Assembly: GCA_035528415.1 (NCBI GenBank)
Contig: DATKYQ010000040.1
Coordinates: forward strand, 43,852-107,851
Origin: DATKYQ01 sp035528415
GTDB lineage: Bacteria; Myxococcota; B64-G9
Reading direction: 5' to 3'
DNA length: 64,000 bases
The notes below the pieces were generated by a model. That model saw only the letters and a program-made list of their open reading frames with translations. It was not told the DNA's origin and did no database searches. The position numbers and the translations under genes are program-made. Positions 53,739 to 61,828 of this stretch are shown piece by piece. The first letter of the stretch is position 1. Each line of letters starts with the position of its first letter.

Positions 53739-55838
53739 TCAGATACTCAGGTGCTGCACCTTCAAGCGGATGACCAGGTAATCCACTATCAGGCGGGTGA
53801 CGAAGATGGCCGTGAACATACTGGCCAGGATGCCGATGAACAGGGTGACCGCGAATCCCTGGATGGGCCCCGAGCCGTACGACCAGAGCACGACCGCGGC
53901 TATCAGGGTGGTGAAGTTGGCGTCGAAGATCGTCCAGAAGGCGCGACTGTAACCGGCGTCCACCGCGGCCCGGGTGGTCTTGCCCGCCCGTAGTTCCTCG
54001 CGGATCCGTTCGTTGATGATCACGTTGGCGTCCACCGCCATGCCGATGGTTAATATGATGCCAGCTACCCCGGGCAACGTCAACGTCGCCTGAAAGGCCG
54101 CCATGACTGCCAGGATGAAAACCGCGTTGAATACCAGGGCCAGGTCGGCTATCAACCCCGAGGCGCGGTAGTAGAACACCATAAAGACAATCACCAGGAT
54201 CATGCCGAGCGCCAGCGCGTAAATCCCCTGCCGGCGGGCATCTTCTCCCATGGTCGGGCCTACCGTGCGTTCCTCGAGGATGTGCACCGGGGCCGGCAGG
54301 GCGCCGGCGCGCAGCACGACCGATAAGTCGTTGGCCTCTCCGAGCGCCTCGTTGTAGTTGTTGTTGGCGCCCAGGGTGATGCGCGCCCGCCCGCCGCCGA
54401 TGCGGGTCTGGATGACCGGAGCGGAGCTGACCTCTCCCTCGAGCACGATGGCCATGCGTTCGCGGACGTGGGCGCCGGTGAGCTTCTCGAACTTGCGCGC
54501 TCCGGTGCGGTCGAATGTCAGCGACACCTCGGGCCGGCCGGTTTGCGGGTCGGGTTGTACCCGGGCATCGGTGATGTAGTCGCCGGTCATTGCCACTTCG
54601 CTGAAAAGGTAATAGGTGCGGTACTCGACCTCGAGGTTGGCTTCCTTGCGTCCCATGCCGATCGCATGCCCCTCGGGAACCTTGCCTTCCAGGAGCTTCT
54701 CGAAGCGAGCGAGTTTTGCGGAGCCAACTCCTGCCGGCTCGGGTTTCAAGTCTTGATTGACGTCGTTGTCTTTCTTGGCCGCTTCTTCTTTCTTGGTTAC
54801 TTCTTCTTTCTTGGCCACTTCTTCTTTCTTGGCTACTTCGCCCTCCCCTACCTCTTCGACTTCGCCCTCCCCTACCTCTTCGACTTTGCCACCCGGTAAA
54901 AAGACCGATCTTGCCAGAATCATGATCTGCTTCCTGTCGGCTTCGCTGATTCCCCCACGAACCAGGCTCACGATTTTCTTGGCTACCCCGTCCTCTACCT
55001 TGTTCTCCTTCAGAAACGCTTCGATTTCCGTCACGTTGTTGAAATAATCGAGCAGTCGCTTTTTTCCTTCGTTGCGCTTGCCCTTCGATATCAGGTAGGT
55101 CTCTGTGACAGCCTCGTCGTTCGGTCCGGCGTAGGTGTAGTAGTCGAGACGAATGCCCTTGGGCAGCGTGTCTTTAAGTCCCTTTATGAAATCACTCTTG
55201 TCGTCGACTACCTTGAACTCCAGCTGCGCAGTTCGGCCCAGCAACTTCTTGGCCCGCTCCGGGTCGAACATGCCGGGCAGCTGCACCAGGATGCCGTTCT
55301 CGCCGTGCGGCGCGATGGTCGGCATGGCGACGCCCAACTCGTCGACACGGTTGCGGATGGTCACCCGCGCCTGGTCGCGCGCGTTTTTGCGCAGCTCTCG
55401 GACGTGTGTCTCGTCGAAGGTGAGCCTGATCAAACCAGGAGAGGTTTTCCCTTCCTGGACTTCCTTCAGGCTGTAGTTGCCCTCGAGAATTCGCTTTCTG
55501 AACTTCTTGGCGTCCGAGGGATCCTTGAGCTCAATCTGGATGTCCCAGCTCTCGGGCACCCGGAAAACCTTCTTGAAGGGTATGCGCTTTTCCTTCAGGG
55601 CTTCCTTGAAGTCGCCGACATACTGATCGGCCTTGTCCTCGAGCGCCTTGCCCACCTCGACGCCCAACACCAGGTGAATGCCGCCCTGCAGGTCGAGGCC
55701 CAGGTTTATTTTCTTCTTGAAGAAGCCGGTATACCATCCCGGCAACGAGCCCGGTAAAAACGTCGGCAACAGGTAGAGCAACGAGCCTATTACCAGCACC
55801 AGCACCATCCCTACTTTCCAGTACCAAGACTTTTCCAT
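53739..55838 (-). CDS. secD: Protein translocase subunit SecD with charged low-complexity insert
   Basis: 699 residues. First span at 8-28, LGLDLQGGIHLVLGV at 46-60, the periplasmic P1 part, then five C-terminal spans with GPTMGEDARRQG and AVDANVIINERIREELRAGK. In P1, residues 318-360 are an insert of Glu/Val/Gly then Lys/Glu repeats. It is not seen in standard SecD and would be in the periplasm. SecD uses the proton motive force to help protein export. It lies between yajC and secF. Confidence 0.94.
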   Translation of the reverse strand: MEKSWYWKVGMVLVLVIGSLLYLLPTFLPGSLPGWYTGFFKKKINLGLDLQGGIHLVLGVEVGKALEDKADQYVGDFKEALKEKRIPFKKVFRVPESWDIQIELKDPSDAKKFRKRILEGNYSLKEVQEGKTSPGLIRLTFDETHVRELRKNARDQARVTIRNRVDELGVAMPTIAPHGENGILVQLPGMFDPERAKKLLGRTAQLEFKVVDDKSDFIKGLKDTLPKGIRLDYYTYAGPNDEAVTETYLISKGKRNEGKKRLLDYFNNVTEIEAFLKENKVEDGVAKKIVSLVRGGISEADRKQIMILARSVFLPGGKVEEVGEGEVEEVGEGEVAKKEEVAKKEEVTKKEEAAKKDNDVNQDLKPEPAGVGSAKLARFEKLLEGKVPEGHAIGMGRKEANLEVEYRTYYLFSEVAMTGDYITDARVQPDPQTGRPEVSLTFDRTGARKFEKLTGAHVRERMAIVLEGEVSSAPVIQTRIGGGRARITLGANNNYNEALGEANDLSVVLRAGALPAPVHILEERTVGPTMGEDARRQGIYALALGMILVIVFMVFYYRASGLIADLALVFNAVFILAVMAAFQATLTLPGVAGIILTIGMAVDANVIINERIREELRAGKTTRAAVDAGYSRAFWTIFDANFTTLIAAVVLWSYGSGPIQGFAVTLFIGILASMFTAIFVTRLIVDYLVIRLKVQHLSI
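54771..54884 (-). repeat. In-frame coding repeats in secD
   Basis: Two kinds of short direct repeat: a 24-bp unit for EVGEGEVE (twice) and an 18-bp unit for VAKKEE (four times, slightly varied). They produce the residues 319-356 insert and probably arose by slippage. They do not alter the frame. Confidence 0.75.
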
Positions 55839-55871
55839 TGCGTTCCTCGTAGTCTACTTTCTAAACGGGCA

Positions 55872-56264
55872 CTATTTGCCGCCGCCCGGCAGCATGGCCG
55901 TGGAATCTCCGCTCTTTTCTCCGAGCTGCGGCTGGCTTCCCGCCACGTGGCTGCGCAGCACCTTGATGTGTACGTTCTTGGCCACCTCGAGTGTGACGGC
56001 GATGTCTGTCATGCCGGTAATGGTGCCGAATATCCCCGAGTTGGTGATAATCTTGTCGCCCTTGCCCAGGGCCGCGACCATCGCCTTGTGCTTCTTCTGC
56101 TGCTTCTGCTGCGGGCGGATGATCAAAAAGTAGATAATCACGAACATCAAGAGGATCGGCAGCATCATGCCGGACATCTGCTGACAGCCCTGGGGGCCCT
56201 GGGCTGTTCCACCGCCGCCTTCCGCTCCTTGCTCCGCCATTATTGCGTAGAGTATCTCTTTCAC
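55872..56264 (-). CDS. yajC: Preprotein translocase subunit YajC
   Basis: 130 residues. One membrane span (about 30-48, MMLPILLMFVIIYFLIIRP), then RPQQKQQKKHKAMVAALGKG and IITNSGIFGTITGM, typical of YajC. The N-terminal 25 residues are Gly-rich, and the last 30 are hydrophilic. It binds SecDF. A fair Shine-Dalgarno is present. Confidence 0.93.
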   Translation of the reverse strand: MKEILYAIMAEQGAEGGGGTAQGPQGCQQMSGMMLPILLMFVIIYFLIIRPQQKQQKKHKAMVAALGKGDKIITNSGIFGTITGMTDIAVTLEVAKNVHIKVLRSHVAGSQPQLGEKSGDSTAMLPGGGK

Positions 56265-56356
56265 TGCTAACTCCTTCTTTCGCTTACAGAATGGTTATCC
56301 GGCCCGCGCCCTCCCCCGAAACGGCCCACCTTCCCTAGCAGATGTGATCGCCTGGA

Positions 56357-57502
56357 TCAAACTTTTTTTCGATATCTTTCTTTAATATCACCCTGAAGCC
56401 TGTCAAGAGCCCCGGCTGCCCAGGCGGCATAGTCGCCTGCCTTGATGGCCGTGCGGATGGTTTTCATCAACTCGGCATAGAAATAAAGGTTGTGCAGCGT
56501 GTTGAGGCGCACCCCGAGGATTTCGTTGGCCAGGTAGAGGTGTCTCAAGTAGGCCCGGCTGAAACGCCGGCAGGCCGGACAGCCGCAATCCGGGTCTACG
56601 GGCCGCGTGTCGGCCGCATGAGCCGCGTGACGGATCTGTAGCGGCCCGTCCCAGGTGAATAGCTGCCCGTTGCGCGCGTTGCGGGTTGGAACCACGCAAT
56701 CGAACATGTCGATGCCGTGCGCGACCGCACGGATGATGTCCTGGGGAAGACCGACTCCCATCAGGTAGCGCGGTCGTGCCTGGTCCATGATTTCTCCCAG
56801 CGCCGAGACAACCTCTTCCATGCGCTCGGGCCCCTCCCCCACCGACAGACCGCCGAGGGCCAATCCGTCGAAAGGCATGGCCGCGATCTGATCGAGGTGG
56901 GCCCGCCGCAAGGAAAGGCTAAGCCCTCCTTGCACAATGCCGAACAGCGCTCCGCCCTCCGGAGTTCGCGCCTCCAGGCAGCGCCGTGCCCAGTGGGTGG
57001 TGCGTTCGCAAACCTTGTTGTGATAGGCCGGCTCTGCGTCGTGTGGCGGACATTCGTCGAGCGCCATCATGATGTCAGAATCCAACTGCTCCTGGATGGC
57101 GATGGCGCGCTCCGGAGACAGCTCGTACTCGCTGCCGTCCAAGTGGCTGCGGAAAGTGACCTTGTCGTCACTGACTTTCCTGAGTGCCGCCAGCGAAAAC
57201 ACCTGGTAACCGCCGCTGTCGGTCAGGATCGAGGCGGGCCAACCCATGAATTCGTGCAACCCTCCGTGGGCGGCCACGACCTCCGGCCCCGGGCGCAGCA
57301 TCAGATGATATGTGTTGCCCAAAATGATGCCAAAGCCCATTGCCGCTACTTCTTCGGGATCCATGCCCTTGACGGTTCCGGCGGTACCCACCGGCATGAA
57401 GACCGGCGTCTCGATCGCCCCGCGCCTGGTGGTCAAGCTGCCGCAGCGGGACCGGCTGTTATTGTCCACGGCAGTAGTGATGAATTCAAGTCTTTTAGTC
57501 AA
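56357..57502 (-). CDS. tgt: Queuine tRNA-ribosyltransferase
   Basis: 381 residues. Asp95 in LTDSGGYQVFSL and the second Asp in FDCVVPTRNARNG are the catalytic residues. The zinc site is CGCPACRRF followed by the His in YLRHLYLANE. It swaps guanine at tRNA position 34 for preQ1. It overlaps queA by ATGA. Confidence 0.96.
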   Translation of the reverse strand: MTKRLEFITTAVDNNSRSRCGSLTTRRGAIETPVFMPVGTAGTVKGMDPEEVAAMGFGIILGNTYHLMLRPGPEVVAAHGGLHEFMGWPASILTDSGGYQVFSLAALRKVSDDKVTFRSHLDGSEYELSPERAIAIQEQLDSDIMMALDECPPHDAEPAYHNKVCERTTHWARRCLEARTPEGGALFGIVQGGLSLSLRRAHLDQIAAMPFDGLALGGLSVGEGPERMEEVVSALGEIMDQARPRYLMGVGLPQDIIRAVAHGIDMFDCVVPTRNARNGQLFTWDGPLQIRHAAHAADTRPVDPDCGCPACRRFSRAYLRHLYLANEILGVRLNTLHNLYFYAELMKTIRTAIKAGDYAAWAAGALDRLQGDIKERYRKKV

Positions 57503-58578
57503 AGCCCACCTCTTCCATCAATAAACATTGCATCGCCGTAAGAATAGAAGCGGTAGCCCTGGCGCAGCGCCTCGCCGTAGGCCGCAAGAATCTTCTCACG
57601 GCCGGCGAATGCGCAAACCAGCATCAAGAGCGTCGAGCGCGGCAAGTGGAAATTGGTCAGCAGCGCATCCACGACACCGAACTCGAACCCGGGACGAATG
57701 AACAGTTCGGTCTCGCCCTCACCGGCGACGACGTTCCGGCCGTCGAAGGCCGCCTCCAGGGCGCGCACCACCGTCGTGCCTACGGCCACTACCCGACTTT
57801 TCCGGTCGCGGGCCCGGGCGATTGCCTGGGCGGTCTGGGTATCGATTCGAAAACGCTCCGGGTGCATCTTGTGACGTTCGATTTCCTCGACCCTGACAGG
57901 CAGGAAAGTTCCCGGACCGACATGCAGCGTAAGAAATGCAATCTCGACACCGCTTTCCCGGATACGGTCCAGCAGTTCCCGCGAAAAATGCAACCCCGCG
58001 GTCGGCGCTGCTATTGCCCCGGGCTGGCGAGCGTAGATCGTCTGGTAACGTGTCATGTCCAGCGGCCGCCGGGGATCATCCCATCCCGTACGCTTGATGT
58101 AGGCCGGCAACGGCACTTCGCCGTAGCGATCGAGGTACTCGTTTGCCGGCTGAGGCAACACCAGGCGCACGCTTGCCTGCCCGCCTTCTGCCTGCCCTTC
58201 TCCGGTTGCCTGGCCGCCCCCGGGCAACGATACGCTGATGCCGCACCTCAGCGGTCGCGAGGCCCTCACCAGGCATGAGAATCTCTGTACCCAACTTCCA
58301 GCCTCGAGATGCCCGCAATCCAGCGGCCGGTCGAGCAACAGTTCCACCGCCCCGCCGGTTTCTTTTAATCCATGCAGCCTGGCCGGGATGACACGCGTAT
58401 CGTTCAGCACCAGCAGGTCGCGGGGTTTGAGCATCTTTGCGATATCCGGGAAGCGCCGGTGCTCCGGCGATTCTTTCCCCGGGGAAATGAGCATCAAGCG
58501 GGAACCGTCGCGGCTCTCCGCCGGTAGCTGGGCAATCTGCTCCGGCGGCAGATCATAATCGAATTCGGACAGCCTCAT
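57499..58578 (-). CDS. queA: S-adenosylmethionine:tRNA ribosyltransferase-isomerase
   Basis: 359 residues. Start MRLSEFDYDLPPEQIAQLPA, the conserved YQTIYARQPGAIAAPTAGLHF and HVGPGTFLPVRVEEIERHKMHPE are diagnostic. It turns preQ1-tRNA into epoxyqueuosine-tRNA. First of the queA-tgt-yajC-secD-secF-recJ group, 58 bp after the TPR-glutaredoxin gene. Confidence 0.96.
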   Translation of the reverse strand: MRLSEFDYDLPPEQIAQLPAESRDGSRLMLISPGKESPEHRRFPDIAKMLKPRDLLVLNDTRVIPARLHGLKETGGAVELLLDRPLDCGHLEAGSWVQRFSCLVRASRPLRCGISVSLPGGGQATGEGQAEGGQASVRLVLPQPANEYLDRYGEVPLPAYIKRTGWDDPRRPLDMTRYQTIYARQPGAIAAPTAGLHFSRELLDRIRESGVEIAFLTLHVGPGTFLPVRVEEIERHKMHPERFRIDTQTAQAIARARDRKSRVVAVGTTVVRALEAAFDGRNVVAGEGETELFIRPGFEFGVVDALLTNFHLPRSTLLMLVCAFAGREKILAAYGEALRQGYRFYSYGDAMFIDGRGGL

Positions 58579-58636
58579 GTTTCGTCGTGGTTTCTTCGCG
58601 GCGATGCGCCTGCGGCCCCTTCGGTTTCGGAATCGC

Positions 58637-59695
58637 TCATCGTATCTGCCTGACGAGTTCTTCGATGCGCTGCGGGTTGTAGCCCACCACCAGCTTGCTG
58701 CCGATGCGGATTACCGGCACCCCGGTCACCTCGACGCCGGCTTGCTCGGCCGCCCTCATCATCTCCATCAGCGCAGACTGGTTCTTCTCGATATCCTTCT
58801 GCTCGAACGGAACCTTGAGGCTCTCGAGCAGTTCCTTTGTCTTGCGGCAATATCCGCACCAGTTCGTCATGTAGAGCACGATTTTTCCGCCGGCCAGGGC
58901 CGCGGGCTGCGCCATTTCGGCCGGGGGAGGATTTTTCATCAGTTGCTCGCGGTTTTTTATCTTGGCATGCTTGAGCATCAGCTCGAGTTCGCGGGTCATG
59001 GACAGCGAGGCCTTCAATTCCTGCAGGTGGCCCTTGGCCAGATCCTGAAGGTGCCAGGCGTCTTTGGTAAGTTTGCTATTCTCGGTTCGACCGACTCTTG
59101 CGGCCTTCTTGAGCCAACCGGCGGCAACGTCCCACTCTCCCTGGTCGTAAGCCACCTTACCCCTCAGGAACTGGTTCTCCTGGTTGGCGGGATCAATTTG
59201 CACAAGCTTGACGGCCAGTTCCTCGGCGCCGCCGAAGAGCTTCATGCTGCTGTGGAGGTAGTTGCGAATTTGCAGGCGCATCAATGGCTGGTAAGCCTCG
59301 TCGAGCATCAGGCCGCGCTCGCAGAACATCGAGGAGTACGAGATGTCCTTGTATCGCTTTCGCAGCCTCATGGCCGCCCGGTAGAAGATATCGGCCAGGG
59401 CCGATCTCTCCTTGCGCGTCAGCCGTGGGACCTGCCGGGGCTCGAAGATTTCAAGCAGATCGTCGAGCTTGTTGTTTTTCAGGAGATCCCGCGAGCGCTG
59501 CAGATCGACCAGGCCGCTGGATTCGGCATCGTCGTCCATGGCAACCGTCGAATGCCGATCTTTGTCCTGCGCAGGGGGCTTTTCGCCGGTGGCCTGGGGC
59601 TTTTGGGGCCTGGCTTCGTGTCCGGCGCAATCCAACATCGGGAGCGCAAGCGTAGCCATGACACAGCCGACCATGATTGTTTTGCAAGTTTTCAT
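58637..59695 (-). CDS. Exported TPR-like protein with C-terminal glutaredoxin domain
   Basis: 352 residues from ATG 59695. The signal sequence (1-22) ends MLDC, so Cys23 might be lipidated, although Asp at -1 is unusual. Helical TPR-like repeats fill about 60-260. The end (272-352) is glutaredoxin: IVLYMTNWCGYC (C280, C283) and TGVPV with the cis-Pro327, then GYNPQRIEEL. Such exported glutaredoxins probably act on envelope disulphides, but the reaction is unproven. Divergent from the cyclase gene. Confidence 0.8.
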   Translation of the reverse strand: MKTCKTIMVGCVMATLALPMLDCAGHEARPQKPQATGEKPPAQDKDRHSTVAMDDDAESSGLVDLQRSRDLLKNNKLDDLLEIFEPRQVPRLTRKERSALADIFYRAAMRLRKRYKDISYSSMFCERGLMLDEAYQPLMRLQIRNYLHSSMKLFGGAEELAVKLVQIDPANQENQFLRGKVAYDQGEWDVAAGWLKKAARVGRTENSKLTKDAWHLQDLAKGHLQELKASLSMTRELELMLKHAKIKNREQLMKNPPPAEMAQPAALAGGKIVLYMTNWCGYCRKTKELLESLKVPFEQKDIEKNQSALMEMMRAAEQAGVEVTGVPVIRIGSKLVVGYNPQRIEELVRQIR

Positions 59696-59756
59696 GCCCC
59701 CAATGAAACACGTCTGGCGGCCCGAAGTCAACCCAGAATCCGCCTTTCCCTATTTC

Positions 59757-59785
59757 TTGCGAGACGGCACCGGTCGGGATACATT
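59757..59785 (+). promoter_or_regulatory. Sigma-70-type promoter of the diguanylate cyclase gene
   Basis: TTGCGA (59757-59762), 17 bp, TACATT (59780-59785). A start near 59792 leaves about 20 nt before the ATG at 59813, with GGGAG in between. This supports the choice of ATG 59813 over an ATG at 59786. Confidence 0.45.
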
Positions 59786-59812
59786 ATGCTTGTTTTTGGC
59801 ACCGGGAGTAAC

Positions 59813-61813
59813 ATGCTGGGATTCATTCGCAATAGCATCACACGCAAGATCTCGCTAATTGTGGGATCCGTCTGCCTGATAGTGACCTTGGCCGGTTTGA
59901 GCTGGATGATCGTGCTAATGAAATCGGACATCGTTGAGCATTCGCGTCAATCCCTGTCGGCCGTGACCGGGTCCCTAAGGGCCGGGTTCCATGCTTTCGA
60001 CCAGCAGAGCCACAGCCATCCGATTGCCGGCATGCTCGAGGTGTTCTCTCTGCGTGACGAAATCGAAAAGCTTCGGGTTTTCGACGTCAAGGGTGAGATC
60101 GTCTGGTCGCTGGACGAGGATGAGCACGGTCAAAAATTACCCGCCGACATCCTTAGCCGCTTCAGAGGAGGTCACACTTTCACCGAGGCGAACACGGGCG
60201 AGAAAACCATCGAGTCGTTGCAGAGAGTGCGAGCCGAAAAGAGTTGCCTGAGCTGTCATGCCAAGCAGTCGGGGGCGGGCCCCGGCGCGTTGCTGGGCGG
60301 CATACATCTCGAAGCCTCCTACGCCAAGTTGACTTCCAAGCTTGTCGGTTACGGTAATCTGCAGATCATCACCGCCTTGTTGCTGGTGGCCCTGGTCGTG
60401 GCCATCACCGCCTTGATGGTCAGGATCTTTCTAGGCCAACCGCTGCAGAAAATCACCCGGGCGATCCAAAAGGCCGAGGAGGGAGATTTTCTGCAGCGCA
60501 TCGCGATAACCGGGAGTGACGAGATCGGCAGGCTGGGCGAGGAACTGAACCGCCTGATGGCCAGGCTGACCGACGCCGAGGCGTCAAAGATCGACAGCGA
60601 CCTGGAGTTGGACATCGTCCAGCGGGAACTGCGCCTCAAGGCCCAACTCGAGGAAAAGAACAAGATCATCGAGGAGACCAACCAGAAACTGACCCGCCGT
60701 CTCAGTCAACTGGCGCTGGTTTACGACATCAACAGCGCCTTGGCCTCGTCGCTCGAGCTCGACCAGGTGATCGGGATCATCACCGAGAAGATCGGACAAG
60801 TGATGGGTTTCGAGGGTTTCTTCGTCCTTCTGACCGATGAAGACCAGAAGAACCTGGCCATCAGGGCCGTGCTGAACGATGAACGCAAGGGTCTGATTGG
60901 CCGCCTGGTCGATCCGCTCAGGGGCAATTTCACAAAGTCGCTACGAGTCAGAAAGATTCTGCTGATCACCGATCTTTCGGAGATATTCCGGGAAGGCGAC
61001 GATCTCGAGTTGTTGCCCGAAAGCGGTTCGTTCCTCAGCCTGCCGTTGTTGCGCAAGGGCCAAGTGCTGGGCCTGTTGAACTTCACCCGCAGCGCCACAG
61101 ACGCCTTTCCGAACGATTCCGTAAGGCTTTTGACGGCGGTCGCGCACCAAGCCGCCATGGCCGTCCTGAACGCCAGGCTCTACCAGCAAAAGATCGATCT
61201 CAGCGTGACCGACGAGTTGACCCAACTGGCCAATCGGCGCCTGATGCAATCCCACCTGGAGCGGGAATGGGACCGGGCCAGCCGCTACAACAACCCGCTC
61301 TCGCTTTTGATGATCGATATCGACTACTTCAAGAAGTACAACGACCGCAACGGACACCTGCTGGGAGACGAGGTTCTCAGGGGAACTGCGCGCATCCTGG
61401 AGAGCAACACCCGCAAGATCGACACCGTCTCCCGCTTCGGCGGCGAGGAGTTCGTGATCATCCTTCCCGGTCAGGACAAGCCGTCGGCCTTGTCGGTGGC
61501 TGACAAGCTGAGAAGGGCGGTGCAAGAGGCCGATTTCCCCCGCGCCGACGTCCAGCCCGGGGGCAGGCTGACGATCTCGATCGGCGTGGCCTCCTACCCC
61601 GACGACGCCGACGACGCCGCCAAGCTGCTCGACCGCTCTGACCTTGCCCTTTACGCCTCCAAGCGCTCAGGCCGCAACCGCACGACCGCCTACGACGAGG
61701 AAGTTCAGAAAATGGACGAGGAGTACCGGCGCCAGCTGCAGACCATGCTTGCCCGCAAGCGCCGCAAGAAACGCAAGTCGAGATCGCGCCTGGAGTTCAT
61801 CGATCCCACTTGA
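59813..61813 (+). CDS. Diguanylate cyclase with haem-c sensor, HAMP and GAF domains
   Basis: 666 residues from ATG 59813. Domains: membrane span 12-36; periplasmic sensor 37-183 with CLSCH (C145, C148, H149), a c-type haem site; second span 184-207; HAMP 208-260; coiled coil to 300; GAF 300-455; GGDEF 460-625 with RFGGEEF (541-547) intact. An inhibitory RxxD site is present at R534-D537, five residues upstream. The C-terminus has a basic patch (ARKRRKKRKSRSR). It should make c-di-GMP in response to redox or a gas bound to haem. Confidence 0.9.
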   Translation: MLGFIRNSITRKISLIVGSVCLIVTLAGLSWMIVLMKSDIVEHSRQSLSAVTGSLRAGFHAFDQQSHSHPIAGMLEVFSLRDEIEKLRVFDVKGEIVWSLDEDEHGQKLPADILSRFRGGHTFTEANTGEKTIESLQRVRAEKSCLSCHAKQSGAGPGALLGGIHLEASYAKLTSKLVGYGNLQIITALLLVALVVAITALMVRIFLGQPLQKITRAIQKAEEGDFLQRIAITGSDEIGRLGEELNRLMARLTDAEASKIDSDLELDIVQRELRLKAQLEEKNKIIEETNQKLTRRLSQLALVYDINSALASSLELDQVIGIITEKIGQVMGFEGFFVLLTDEDQKNLAIRAVLNDERKGLIGRLVDPLRGNFTKSLRVRKILLITDLSEIFREGDDLELLPESGSFLSLPLLRKGQVLGLLNFTRSATDAFPNDSVRLLTAVAHQAAMAVLNARLYQQKIDLSVTDELTQLANRRLMQSHLEREWDRASRYNNPLSLLMIDIDYFKKYNDRNGHLLGDEVLRGTARILESNTRKIDTVSRFGGEEFVIILPGQDKPSALSVADKLRRAVQEADFPRADVQPGGRLTISIGVASYPDDADDAAKLLDRSDLALYASKRSGRNRTTAYDEEVQKMDEEYRRQLQTMLARKRRKKRKSRSRLEFIDPT

Positions 61814-61828
61814 AATAGCGGCTCCGGG

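Noticed and set aside
58577..59812. An N-terminal extension of over 400 residues on the diguanylate cyclase
   Set aside because: It runs opposite the TPR-glutaredoxin gene and lacks any domain; the promoter and GGGAG site support ATG 59813.
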